Assembly (NCBI GenBank): GCA_965207535.1
Contig: CBDBMR010000005.1
Location: forward strand, 62,001 to 126,000
Reading direction: 5' to 3'
DNA from: JAJDXO01 sp965207535
Lineage (GTDB): Bacteria > Pseudomonadota > Alphaproteobacteria > Rhodospirillales > UBA2165
Length of the DNA: 64,000 bases
Under the pieces are notes generated by a model. The model did not search any database. It was not told the origin of the DNA and saw only the letters and a program-made list of their open reading frames with translations. The translations under genes and the position numbers were made by a program. This document shows positions 37,241-45,018 of the stretch, in pieces. The first letter of the stretch is position 1, and the number at the start of each line of letters is the position of its first letter.

Positions 37241-37857
37241 TCTTTCCTTTGGGCGCCGACACCGTCCATGAACTGCTCCAGCGTTTCGTAGGGTTGGGCG
37301 CCGACCACGCCTTGGCGCTCGGCGACGTAGGTTGGGACGCCGGTGACGCCGTACTGCCGCGATTTGGCCCAGTCCATGTCGATGGCGGCTTCGAAGGTCC
37401 GCTCCTCGATCACCTCGCGGGCGCCGTCTTCGCGAAGGCCCGCCTCCCGGGCGATCTCCATCAGCACCTGCGGATTGCCGATGTTCCGGTTATCGACGAA
37501 GTAGGCGCGGAACAGCGCCATGTGGATCGCTTCGCCGCCCGGCTGGGTGTCCGCCCATTTACCCAGCTCCTGCGCGAGCCGGCTATTGTAGGTATGGGTC
37601 CGCTTGCCGTAATCGAGGCCCTCGGCGTCCATCAACCCCTTCATCCGCTGGTAGGCCGCATCGATGTCGTAGTCGCGGCCCGCGAACAGTTCCTCAAGGG
37701 TCTGGCCCGCGTCTGGAGTTTCCGGGTGAAGCGGAAAATGCACGAACTCGAGGTTGACGTCGAAGGTGTCTCGTATTTTTTCAATACGCCCGGTACTGAG
37801 ATAACACCAAGGTCAGACGTAGTCGGTAAATACTTCGAGGGTGATGGGTTCGGACAT
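37237..37857 (-). CDS. DsbA-family (FrnE-like) thiol oxidoreductase, candidate selenoprotein with U-P-W-C active site
   Basis: From ATG 37857 the frame gives 206 codons with one in-frame TGA at codon 15 (37815-37813). The local sequence is DYV-TGA-PWCYL, so TGA stands exactly where FrnE-like DsbA proteins have the first cysteine of CPWC; the second is Cys18. Reading continues without a break through the helical insertion to the conserved cis-proline loop (VTGVPTY, Pro175) and the end at 37237. AGGAG lies ten bases before the ATG. A hairpin with GGG in its loop follows the TGA at the distance bacterial SECIS elements require. Selenocysteine insertion is therefore the best reading, giving a UxxC redox enzyme. 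A point nonsense mutation is the alternative. Stop overlaps the next gene by four bases. Confidence 0.82.
37781..37799 (-). promoter_or_regulatory. Bacterial SECIS-like hairpin downstream of the in-frame TGA
   Basis: In the mRNA, UCAGUAC pairs with GUAUUGA (7 bp with one G-U) around the loop CGGGC. The loop starts 21 nt after the UGA. Bacterial SECIS elements are short stems just 3' of the UGA with a GG-containing apical loop roughly 16-37 nt away (established for SelB recognition), so both features match. An alternative fold (GGUGU with ACACC, CGUAUU with AAUACG) competes with it. Confidence 0.65.
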
Positions 37858-37870
37858 TGGCGGCGGGCTC

Positions 37871-38395
37871 CTAGCCTAGAGTGTAGTCAAATGCGTCGCA
37901 CAAATAGTGGCGTTTGCCGAGTTCGGCGCCGGCGTTGCGGACGATCGCGTAAGCGGTGGTGACATGGAAGGCGATCTGCGGGATAGCGAACCGGAGAAGA
38001 TAGTCCTCACCCCTGAAGCGGTTTGGCTCGCCGCGGGCAATGATCTCGACGGTCCTGTCCTCGGCGCCCTCAAGCTCATCCTCGGTTACCGATTTCACGA
38101 GTGCCATCGTTTCTTCGACCCTTGCCCGCGCATCGGCGATGGCGAGTTCGCCCATATCGGTGAACGGCGGCGTTTCCCGTCCGGCCAGCCGCGCGGCCGC
38201 CCGGCCATGGTCCGCGGCGCGCCACACCTGCAAAGACAGCGAAAACATGTCCGGCGCCAGCTTGCTGGCCATCAAATCGGCTTCCTCGGCCTTGCCGTCC
38301 TTTACCAGCCCTTCGGCATGGTCGAGAACGTTGAGCATTCCGGTGAGCAACTGCTCGGTTTCGGTCCGGACAAGATGATGCATTGAAATGGACAT
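37871..38395 (-). CDS. DUF1993 family protein (DinB-like helical bundle)
   Basis: 174 residues. The opening HHLVRTETEQLLTGMLNVLDHAEGLV, the ADLMASKLAPDMFSLSLQVWRAADHGRAAARLAG segment and the closing FAIPQIAFHVTTAYAIVRNAGAELGKRHYL match the DUF1993 pattern, a four-helix-bundle group with conserved histidines. Function is unknown. It lies directly upstream (13 nt) of the DsbA-like selenoprotein candidate and downstream of the Ldh gene, in one operon. GGGAG lies ten bases before the ATG. Confidence 0.82.
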   Translation of the reverse strand: MSISMHHLVRTETEQLLTGMLNVLDHAEGLVKDGKAEEADLMASKLAPDMFSLSLQVWRAADHGRAAARLAGRETPPFTDMGELAIADARARVEETMALVKSVTEDELEGAEDRTVEIIARGEPNRFRGEDYLLRFAIPQIAFHVTTAYAIVRNAGAELGKRHYLCDAFDYTLG

Positions 38396-38413
38396 TAAGA
38401 ATAATCTCCCGGC

Positions 38414-39475
38414 TTATCGTTGATCCAGGCGGGCGATATCGAACTCGTCCGCCGTCGCGTTCAGGGCCTTCAACAAGGAGGCATGGAGCGGAATTCCGTT
38501 CGCCTCCCGGTACACACGTTTCTTATGACTTTGCTCGCCGGGCAGCAAGACCTCGTCAAAGCCCGGCAGGGTCGGCGAGCCTTTCATTTGATCCACGACC
38601 CGGTCGACCTGCCGTTTGAAGCCGTCCGCGTCGCCGAACGCGGAAATGTCGATGGCGACGATAAATTGCCCGGTATTGGTCGGCGTCTCGAAGTCGGCGT
38701 TGAAATCGACGACGTCCTTTCCGAAGGCCGCGCCGTTGAGCGTCCCCGCTAGCAGACCGAACATCAATGCGAGGCCGTATCCCTTGGCCCCGCCGATCGG
38801 CAGCAGAAATCCGTCCTCCGCCTTGGCGGGGTCGGTCAGCGGCTTGCCGTCGCGTCCCATCATCCAGCCTTCGGGCATTTGCTCGCCGCGCTGGGCGGCG
38901 GTTTTCACTTTGCCGTAGGCGGCAACGGTCGTCGCCATATCGAGAACGACATCCGGCCGGTCGAGGGCCGGCACCGCAATGGCGATGGGGTTGGTGCTCA
39001 AGAGCATCTCCAACCCGCCCCAGGGCGGCAGGTGATTGGCATTTCCGATGGCGACATAGAGACCGATCATGTCGTGGGCAAGGGGCATTTTAGCGTACAG
39101 ATTGGCCGGTCCCGCATGATTGCTGTGATGGGCGCCGACCCACGCGACGCCGGTCGTCTTCGCCTTCTCGATGGCGGTCTCGGCGCAATAGCTCATCACC
39201 AGATGACCCTGGGCGTTGTCGCCATTTACCAGGGCCATCCCGGGCCGCTCACACTCGATCCGAATGTCCGGGGTCAGATTGAGGCCGCCGGATTTGATAC
39301 GCTTCAGATAGCCGGGCAAGCGAAAGATGCCATGTCCATCCGACCCGTTCAGGTCGGCGTCGGCCATCAGACCGGCCACCTTCGCGGCATCGCCGGCCGG
39401 CATTCCGGCTGATGCGAGCGCGTCTTGGATAAATTCCGAGAGCTGCGCCGCCGTATAGTTTCCGGCATCGCTCAT
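38414..39475 (-). CDS. Ldh-family (malate/L-lactate/ureidoglycolate type) NAD(P)-dependent dehydrogenase
   Basis: 353 residues. Family landmarks: early GHGIFRLPGYLKRI, the catalytic-histidine segment VGAHHSNHAGPANLY, the LLSTNPIAIAVPA strand and PIGGAKGYGLALMFGLLAG. These enzymes reduce 2-oxo acids or oxidise 2-hydroxy acids with an unusual non-Rossmann cofactor fold. It lies between the cupin gene and DUF1993 on the same strand. Substrate unknown; sulfolactate, malate or similar are common in the family. Confidence 0.9.
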   Translation of the reverse strand: MSDAGNYTAAQLSEFIQDALASAGMPAGDAAKVAGLMADADLNGSDGHGIFRLPGYLKRIKSGGLNLTPDIRIECERPGMALVNGDNAQGHLVMSYCAETAIEKAKTTGVAWVGAHHSNHAGPANLYAKMPLAHDMIGLYVAIGNANHLPPWGGLEMLLSTNPIAIAVPALDRPDVVLDMATTVAAYGKVKTAAQRGEQMPEGWMMGRDGKPLTDPAKAEDGFLLPIGGAKGYGLALMFGLLAGTLNGAAFGKDVVDFNADFETPTNTGQFIVAIDISAFGDADGFKRQVDRVVDQMKGSPTLPGFDEVLLPGEQSHKKRVYREANGIPLHASLLKALNATADEFDIARLDQR

Positions 39476-39509
39476 GGTTGTTCCCTGAAGCCGTCTCGCC
39501 GGCAGTCCG

Positions 39510-39917
39510 CTACGGGGTGACCAGATCTTGTTCAGAGAGATGCGGGACCGTTTTGCCGGTCTCGGTAAACGTGCGAGTTACGTCCGTCGAAGCATAGACC
39601 CACAGGATAGTCAGGGGACCGTCGCCCGTGTTGAGAAACCGATGGGGTTTGCCGGCCTCGACGTAGGTGGTGTCCAGTTCCCTTACCGGCGTCAACTTTC
39701 CATCCACCTCAAGATCGGCCTGGCCTTCGAGAATGGTGACCTGCTCATCGCAATTGTGCGAGTGCATGGGCACCTTCTGGCCGGCCGGAAATCTGGTGAT
39801 CCCGGACGTAAAAGGCGCACCGCAACGGCTGTTGGCGACCAGCAGCGTGGATTCAACCCCGTCGCCACGGGCGTGCACGGGAGCTTCGTCGATCTTCAAT
39901 ACGACCGTTTCGGACAT
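39510..39917 (-). CDS. Single-domain cupin protein
   Basis: 135 residues with the two cupin motifs: PMHSHNCDEQVTILEGQADL (metal-binding histidines and glutamate) and a second motif with KPHRFLNTG. A small metal-dependent beta barrel, either enzyme or binding protein. First gene of the minus-strand operon running to 36017, divergent from the GntR/UTRA regulator with a 116-bp shared promoter region. Confidence 0.85.
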   Translation of the reverse strand: MSETVVLKIDEAPVHARGDGVESTLLVANSRCGAPFTSGITRFPAGQKVPMHSHNCDEQVTILEGQADLEVDGKLTPVRELDTTYVEAGKPHRFLNTGDGPLTILWVYASTDVTRTFTETGKTVPHLSEQDLVTP

Positions 39918-40033
39918 TGGGCTTCCTCACCTGACATGTAGACCCGGGAACCACGCGGTTTGCGATCCGGGTTTGCTCATAGCATACTGGACTATAACCT
40001 ATTTTTCCGCTTCCGGGGAGGCTCAGCGGCATT

Positions 40034-40810
40034 ATGGCGCGGCCGGCAGCCAAAAAACGAACCACTGCGAAATCGGCAAAAAGGCCGGCGGTCAAGAAGC
40101 AGCGACGCTCCCTGCCGCTCTACCAGCAGGTCGACAATATCATCCGCCGGCGGCTGATCGACAACGTCTGGAAGCCCGGCGACGCGCTGCCCAGCGAAAT
40201 GCAGCTGGCGGCGGAGTTGGACGTCAGTCAGGGGACGGTCCGCAAGGCTCTCAACGACATGGTCGCCGAACACCTGCTTTACCGGCGTCAGGGACTTGGA
40301 ACCTTCGTCTCCGAGCATACCGAGCGCCGGGCGCTGTTCTTCTTCTTCAAGATTCAGGGAAAGGACGGCTCCAGCTCCTTGCCCGAAAGCGAGCTCCTGG
40401 ATTGCAAGCAGACCAACCCGACCAAGGTCGAGGTCGAGCGGCTGGAACTGGAGCCCGGCGCCAAAGTGGTGCGGTTTACCCGCGTCCGTTCGTTCCAGAA
40501 TGTGCCGAGCATCGTCGAGGGAATTGCGCTGCCCCAGGAACTGTTCCCGGATTTCGGCATCGAACTTCAGCCGCCCAATAATCTCTTCAGATTCTATCAA
40601 TCCATCTACGGGGTCACCGTCGCCAAGGCGCGGGAGCTGATCTCGGCCGTCAGCGCCACCAAGAAAGAGGCCGGGCTTCTCGGCATCAAGGCGGGCGCGC
40701 CGTTGTTGCAGATCGACCGGACGTCGATGACCATTGACGGACGGCCGGTGGAATGGCGGGTCAGCCGCTGCAATACATCAAACCATCATTATGTCTCCGA
40801 GCGCGGTTAG
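40034..40810 (+). CDS. GntR-family transcriptional regulator, HutC/UTRA type
   Basis: 258 residues. A lysine/arginine-rich tail (about 1-27) precedes a winged helix-turn-helix (about 30-95: PLYQQVDNIIRRRL, PSEMQLAAELDVSQGTVRKAL, RRQGLGTFV). A UTRA ligand-binding domain follows (about 110-255), ending in the usual DGRPVEWRVSRCN...YVSE. It heads the plus-strand unit with two beta-hydroxyacid dehydrogenases and is divergent from the cupin operon. It is the natural candidate to bind the AGTCTTATATAAGACT palindromes found at 43794, 44961 and 47227 (inference). Confidence 0.92.
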   Translation: MARPAAKKRTTAKSAKRPAVKKQRRSLPLYQQVDNIIRRRLIDNVWKPGDALPSEMQLAAELDVSQGTVRKALNDMVAEHLLYRRQGLGTFVSEHTERRALFFFFKIQGKDGSSSLPESELLDCKQTNPTKVEVERLELEPGAKVVRFTRVRSFQNVPSIVEGIALPQELFPDFGIELQPPNNLFRFYQSIYGVTVAKARELISAVSATKKEAGLLGIKAGAPLLQIDRTSMTIDGRPVEWRVSRCNTSNHHYVSERG

Positions 40811-40849
40811 TCGTCCGGCGAATTTCAGTTTCAGTTGGGAGGTTCCGTC

Positions 40850-41737
40850 ATGAGTACGGATGTGGGGTTCATCGGTCTGGGCGTATTGGGCTCGGCCATG
40901 GCGCCGAACCTTATGGACAGCGGATTTGGCGTCGTTGGATATGATGTCCGACCGGAGGCGATGTCGTCACTCGCCGAGAAGGGCATGACGGCGGCGACCT
41001 CGGTAGCCGAGGCCGCGTCGCTGACCGGCGTCATCGTCACCTGTCTGCCGAGCCTCGAGGCGCTCCACGATGTCGCCGCCAAACTCGCCGGCCAGGACGG
41101 CAGCGGCAAGGTGGTGATCGAAGCGAGCACCTTTCCCGTCGCCGAGAAGGAGGCCTTCCGGGACACGGTCGAGGGCGCCGGCTACACCGCCATGGACTGC
41201 CCGGTCAGCGGTAACCGCATGATGGCCGAACAAAAAAAACTGACCGCCTTCGGCAGCGGCGATGAAGACACCTACGCGGAAATCGAGCCGATCCTCCGGG
41301 GGTTCGCCAATCGCACGTTTTATGTCGGCCCTTTCGGCAACGGGATGAAGACCAAACTCTGCGGCAATATCCTGAATCTCGTCCATAATGCCGCCGCCGC
41401 CGAGGTCATGGTGCTGGCGATGAAGTCGGGCCTGGACCCTGAGCTGTTTCACAAGGTCATTAGCGGCTCAGGCTCGTCCTCATCCATGTTCGAGGTCCGC
41501 GGCGCCTTGATGGCCGCCGACGACTACGACTACGAGGGCAGCAATTTCTCCATCCCGATGAAGGATCGGGAGTTCATCCAAGGTCACGCGGCGGCAATGA
41601 AGGTGCCGACGCCGATCTATCACGCGGCGCTGCAGACCTATATGTCCGCGGTCGCGCAAGGGTACGGCGGTCAGGATGCGGCGGCGGTGTGCGCTTCGAT
41701 GGAACGCGCCGCCGATTGCGTGCGGGAGAAGAATTGA
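40850..41737 (+). CDS. NAD(P)-dependent beta-hydroxyacid dehydrogenase (3-hydroxyisobutyrate dehydrogenase family), copy 1
   Basis: 295 residues from ATG 40850, with GGAGG seven bases upstream; an in-frame TTG 15 nt earlier is inside that ribosome site. Rossmann motif GFIGLGVLGSAMAPNL, substrate-binding DCPVSGNRMMAEQ and the catalytic lysine segment NGMKTKLCGNILN. It overlaps the next, related gene by one base (TGATG), so the two are cotranslated. Likely oxidises a 3-hydroxyacid or reduces the semialdehyde (tartronate or succinate semialdehyde are possible). Confidence 0.9.
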   Translation: MSTDVGFIGLGVLGSAMAPNLMDSGFGVVGYDVRPEAMSSLAEKGMTAATSVAEAASLTGVIVTCLPSLEALHDVAAKLAGQDGSGKVVIEASTFPVAEKEAFRDTVEGAGYTAMDCPVSGNRMMAEQKKLTAFGSGDEDTYAEIEPILRGFANRTFYVGPFGNGMKTKLCGNILNLVHNAAAAEVMVLAMKSGLDPELFHKVISGSGSSSSMFEVRGALMAADDYDYEGSNFSIPMKDREFIQGHAAAMKVPTPIYHAALQTYMSAVAQGYGGQDAAAVCASMERAADCVREKN

Positions 41738-42681
41738 TGGCTGCCAAACGCAACCGGCGTTTGCCCGCCATCGGGATCGTCGGTCTCGGCAATATGGGCG
41801 GCGGCATCGCCCGCAACTTCGCCAAGGCGGGTTATCCCACCTGGGTTTGGGATTCCGCGCCATCGGCACAGGCAAAATTCTCCAAACTGAAGAATGCAGC
41901 CGTTGCCGAACCGAGGGAGATGGCGGCCCGGTGCCGGATCATTATCTTCGTCGTGCCGGCGACGCCCGAGATCGAAGAACACTGCCTCGGCCGCGACGGA
42001 ATATTCGCCACGGCAAGGAAGGGCCTGATCATTTATGATTTTACGACATCCGACCCGGTGGAAACCAAGAAGCTCGCGCGAAAGGCGGCGCGCAGGGAGA
42101 TCGCCTATCTGGACGCAGGCATGAGCGGCGGCGGCGCCGGCGCCGACAAGGGAACCCTGACGTTGATGATCGGCGGCGACAAAAGGGCCTTCGGGCGGAC
42201 CAGGCGTCATCTCAAGGTGATCGCCGACAAGCTGTTCCACCTCGGCCCGTCCGGCGCCGGACACACCACCAAGCTGATCCACAACATGGTCTGCCACGCC
42301 GTCTTCCTGGCCACCTGCGAGGGCGGACGAATGGCGGAAAAGGCAGGGATCGAACTCGCCGACCTGATCGACGTCTTCAACGTGTCGAACGCCCGTTCCA
42401 ACGCCAGCCAGGCGCGGTTTCCCGACCACATCCTCAACAAGAAATGGGACGGCCGGTCGCGGGTCTACAATCTCTACAAGGATACGGGCATGGCCGTCGA
42501 TCTCGCCAAGGCCCTGGGGGTCAATGCTAAACTGGGCGCCGATACCCACGCCTTTTTGGCGCAGGCCATGTCCCTCGGCATGTCCGAAGAGGATTTTACG
42601 CTGGTCTACCGGGACTTCGACAAAATCAAGAAGGCGAAGCCCCGGCGCCGAGCCCCCAAGAAGAGCAAGAAGGGAATGTGA
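41737..42681 (+). CDS. NAD(P)-dependent beta-hydroxyacid dehydrogenase family, copy 2
   Basis: 314 residues from ATG 41737; GGGAG lies eight bases upstream. Rossmann motif GIVGLGNMGGGIARNF, substrate loop DAGMSGGGAGADKGTLT and lysine segment GAGHTTKLIHNMV. It ends in a very basic tail (KIKKAKPRRRAPKKSKKGM) unusual for the family. Two adjacent but divergent family members imply either two steps on one pathway or a heteromeric enzyme (inference). Convergent with the Gfo/Idh/MocA gene, four bases apart. Confidence 0.9.
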   Translation: MAAKRNRRLPAIGIVGLGNMGGGIARNFAKAGYPTWVWDSAPSAQAKFSKLKNAAVAEPREMAARCRIIIFVVPATPEIEEHCLGRDGIFATARKGLIIYDFTTSDPVETKKLARKAARREIAYLDAGMSGGGAGADKGTLTLMIGGDKRAFGRTRRHLKVIADKLFHLGPSGAGHTTKLIHNMVCHAVFLATCEGGRMAEKAGIELADLIDVFNVSNARSNASQARFPDHILNKKWDGRSRVYNLYKDTGMAVDLAKALGVNAKLGADTHAFLAQAMSLGMSEEDFTLVYRDFDKIKKAKPRRRAPKKSKKGM

Positions 42682-42685
42682 GGGC

Positions 42686-43753
42686 CTACTCGGCGGCCGC
42701 CGGCAAATCGCGGCTGTTGAGGGGCAGATTGATGGGCTCGTTGCGCTCCACCGACAGGTCGGCGGCGATATAAACCTCCATCACCGTCCGTGCCTCCTCC
42801 GGCGTCACCATGACGGCCCGGTCGCGGGCGACCGCGTCGATGAAGTGAACGGTCTCGGCGGCCATCGGTCCGGCGTAGACGTGATCGACGAACTCACCCG
42901 GCATGGTCGACATGGGAAGCTGGATGCCCTTCTCTACCGTGTTCCACAAAACGTCGCGGTGCGTATCGTCGACGGTCAGCATGCCGTCGGTTCCGATGAA
43001 CTCGATCCAGGTGCCGGAGTAATTCGGATAGTTGGGCGGCATGGTCCAGCCGGCGCCGATATTGAGGACGACGCCGTTGTCGAGCGTGACGATAATGTAC
43101 TGGGTATCTTCGAGCCCGGATTTTTCCTTCATGATGCCGTAGGCCGACTGGGAATACACCCGGACCGGCTTGGCGCCGCCCATGGCCCAAAGGGCGAAAT
43201 CGATGTCGTGGGTCGCCTCCATTGCGGCCGGTGACAGGCTGATTCGGCCGGAGATCTTGTCTCCCAGTCCCCGGGTAATATGACGGCTGACCAACGCGCT
43301 CACCGGCTTGCCGATAGTGCCGTCGGCGATGGATTTGGCGACATAGGCGAATTTCGGATTGAAACGCTGGGAGTAGCCGATGGTGAATTTGAGGTCCTTT
43401 GCCTTGGCGAGGTCGACCAGTTCGTCAGCTTCGGCGAGGGTCAACGCGATGGGCTTTTCCAGAAAGACGTGCTTGCCGGCCTCCATGCTCGCCTTGGCCA
43501 TCGGGTAGTGGGTGGTCTCGGGCGTGGCGGAGATGATGACCGCCGTAATCCCGTTGTTCTTCAGGAGTTCCTCGTAGTCCGCCGTCGCCGTGACGGCGCC
43601 GGTCATGGACTGAACTTCCTTGAGACGCTCCGGGTTGGTCTCCGCAATATGGAGTTCGCCGACGAGCGGATTGTCCGCACAGCTTACCGCGCGTATGCCG
43701 CCACACCAGCCGGTGCCGATAATCGCCACGTTAATCGGATTGTACATGCCCAT
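42686..43753 (-). CDS. Gfo/Idh/MocA-family NAD(P)-dependent oxidoreductase
   Basis: 355 residues. N-terminal Rossmann fold (INVAIIGTGWCGGIRAV) with the EKPIALTLAEADELV motif (Glu-Lys-Pro) expected of the family, and a C-terminal beta-sheet domain including ATHDIDFALWAMGG with the conserved Asp and His. ATG 43753 is used; ATG 43747 has better spacing to the GGGG ribosome site. An operator-like palindrome lies 41 bp upstream. Acts on polyhydroxy compounds (inositols, sugars, sugar acids) in known members; substrate here unknown. Confidence 0.9.
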   Translation of the reverse strand: MGMYNPINVAIIGTGWCGGIRAVSCADNPLVGELHIAETNPERLKEVQSMTGAVTATADYEELLKNNGITAVIISATPETTHYPMAKASMEAGKHVFLEKPIALTLAEADELVDLAKAKDLKFTIGYSQRFNPKFAYVAKSIADGTIGKPVSALVSRHITRGLGDKISGRISLSPAAMEATHDIDFALWAMGGAKPVRVYSQSAYGIMKEKSGLEDTQYIIVTLDNGVVLNIGAGWTMPPNYPNYSGTWIEFIGTDGMLTVDDTHRDVLWNTVEKGIQLPMSTMPGEFVDHVYAGPMAAETVHFIDAVARDRAVMVTPEEARTVMEVYIAADLSVERNEPINLPLNSRDLPAAAE

Positions 43754-43793
43754 AACCCCTGAAGCCCCGGCCAGAGCCGGAAAGTGTTTTTGA

Positions 43794-43809
43794 AGTCTTA
43801 TATGAGACC
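43794..43809. promoter_or_regulatory. Operator-like palindrome upstream of the Gfo/Idh/MocA gene
   Basis: AGTCTTATATGAGACC, two mismatches from the perfect palindrome AGTCTTATATAAGACT at 44961. It lies 41 bp upstream of the oxidoreductase start codon. Confidence 0.6.
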
Positions 43810-43868
43810 GAAATTGACCGAGAGCAACGCGCCCTTCGCCCCTGTCCGGTCACTGTAGGCGAATATGA

Positions 43869-43898
43869 AAATGGCATCCCCCGGAGGGGATGCCATTT
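43869..43898 (-). terminator. Terminator hairpin after the third TctC gene
   Basis: A perfect 13-bp stem (AAATGGCATCCCC pairing with GGGGATGCCATTT) with loop TCCG on the transcribed strand starts 17 nt after the stop codon and is followed by TTTTC-like sequence. It is a strong hairpin with a short U run, so a likely intrinsic terminator. The symmetrical A/T ends mean it could act on both strands. Confidence 0.75.
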
Positions 43899-43914
43899 CC
43901 GGAACCGACCTGGC

Positions 43915-44880
43915 TTAGTTGGAGGCCAAGCCCTTGATCATGTTCTTGTAGGCCTTGCTCTGCATGGGACGGCGCTTCTCGTAATCTTCGCCGCTCTCAA
44001 AGTTCGCAACCTCGCCGATGGCCTTGATCAGACGCAGGTACGTCTTGTCTTTCTGGATCGCAACCATGGCATCGCGGAGTTTCTTCAGGCGGTCGGCGGG
44101 AATGCCGCGCGGCGCCATCAGGATGCGGTGCATCTGACCGATATCGGCGGTGTAGCCCAGATCCTTAAAGGTCGGCACCCCTTTGAAGTCGCTCTTCTGA
44201 CCGGCGCTGATCAGGACACGTACCTTGTCGCCCTGGCCGAGAATGGTCGACTTGAACTGCATGGTGAAGTCGGCTTCGCCACGCAGGAAACCGGCCATGG
44301 AGGGTCCGCCGCCTTTGTACGGCACCATGACGATCTTGTCGGCGATGCCCGCTTCGGTGAACAGCTGCAGGGCCGGCGCGTGGGTGGCGCCCCAGTTGCC
44401 CGAATGGGCGAACTTGACCGTACCCGGCTTCGCTTTGGCCGCCGCCACGAGATCCTGGAACGACTTGAACGGGCTGTCGGCGCGCACGATGATCGAGAAG
44501 AAACCGGAGTTCAGCTTCGCGACGGTGACAAAATCCTTGTCGGTGTCATAGGGAAGCTTCTTCACATGCTTCTGCAGTTGATCGAAGTAGTTGTGCGAGA
44601 ACAGCAGGGTGTACCCGTCCGGCTTTGCCTTGGCGGCGGCAGCCGTACCGGTCTGGCCCGACGCGCCCGGCATCAGCTTCACGATCATCGCATTGCCGAG
44701 ATACTGCGGAATGACGGAGGTGAACACCCGCGCGTTCCGGTCGTGAGATCCGCCCGCACCAAGGGGCATGATCATGGTAATGGGCTTCTCGGGAAATTCG
44801 GCCCGGACGTCATTGACGCCGAGCAGACCGAATACGAGAAGGGCTCCCAGAAGTAGTTTGGACAAATTTGCTATCCGCAT
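43915..44880 (-). CDS. tctC: TctC/Bug-family substrate-binding periplasmic protein (copy 3)
   Basis: 321 residues from ATG 44880 (GAGAGG seven bases upstream). Signal peptide ending near DVRA, then FPEKPITMIMPLGAGGSHDRNAR, PGASGQTGTAAAAKAKPDGYTL and GVPTFKDLGY, all classic Bug-family elements. It belongs to the TctB-TctA-TctC set on this strand but has its own operator-like palindrome 81 bp upstream and a terminator downstream. So it can be made separately from the permeases. The substrate is probably a carboxylate or sugar acid (inference from the dehydrogenases nearby). Confidence 0.92.
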   Translation of the reverse strand: MRIANLSKLLLGALLVFGLLGVNDVRAEFPEKPITMIMPLGAGGSHDRNARVFTSVIPQYLGNAMIVKLMPGASGQTGTAAAAKAKPDGYTLLFSHNYFDQLQKHVKKLPYDTDKDFVTVAKLNSGFFSIIVRADSPFKSFQDLVAAAKAKPGTVKFAHSGNWGATHAPALQLFTEAGIADKIVMVPYKGGGPSMAGFLRGEADFTMQFKSTILGQGDKVRVLISAGQKSDFKGVPTFKDLGYTADIGQMHRILMAPRGIPADRLKKLRDAMVAIQKDKTYLRLIKAIGEVANFESGEDYEKRRPMQSKAYKNMIKGLASN

Positions 44881-44960
44881 TGTCTTTCCTCTCTGTTGGT
44901 CGTCTCTCTTCAATAGTGTTCCCTGTAAAACAGGGGCGGTAAATCATTTTGTGCCTGCCA

Positions 44961-44976
44961 AGTCTTATATAAGACT
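44961..44976. promoter_or_regulatory. Perfect 16-bp palindrome (operator) upstream of tctC
   Basis: AGTCTTATATAAGACT is perfectly self-complementary. A TTGACC -35-like box lies just upstream on the minus strand (44993-44998), so a bound protein would cover the -10 region. It is likely a GntR-type repressor site. Confidence 0.72.
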
Positions 44977-45018
44977 ATATAGCACGCCTCAGGGTCAAGT
45001 GCACCCCGGCATCCTTCA

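Noticed and set aside
37813..37815. Reading the TGA as an ordinary nonsense mutation
   Set aside because: It replaces exactly the catalytic cysteine, the downstream frame is fully preserved, and a hairpin of the right kind follows; still listed as the alternative.
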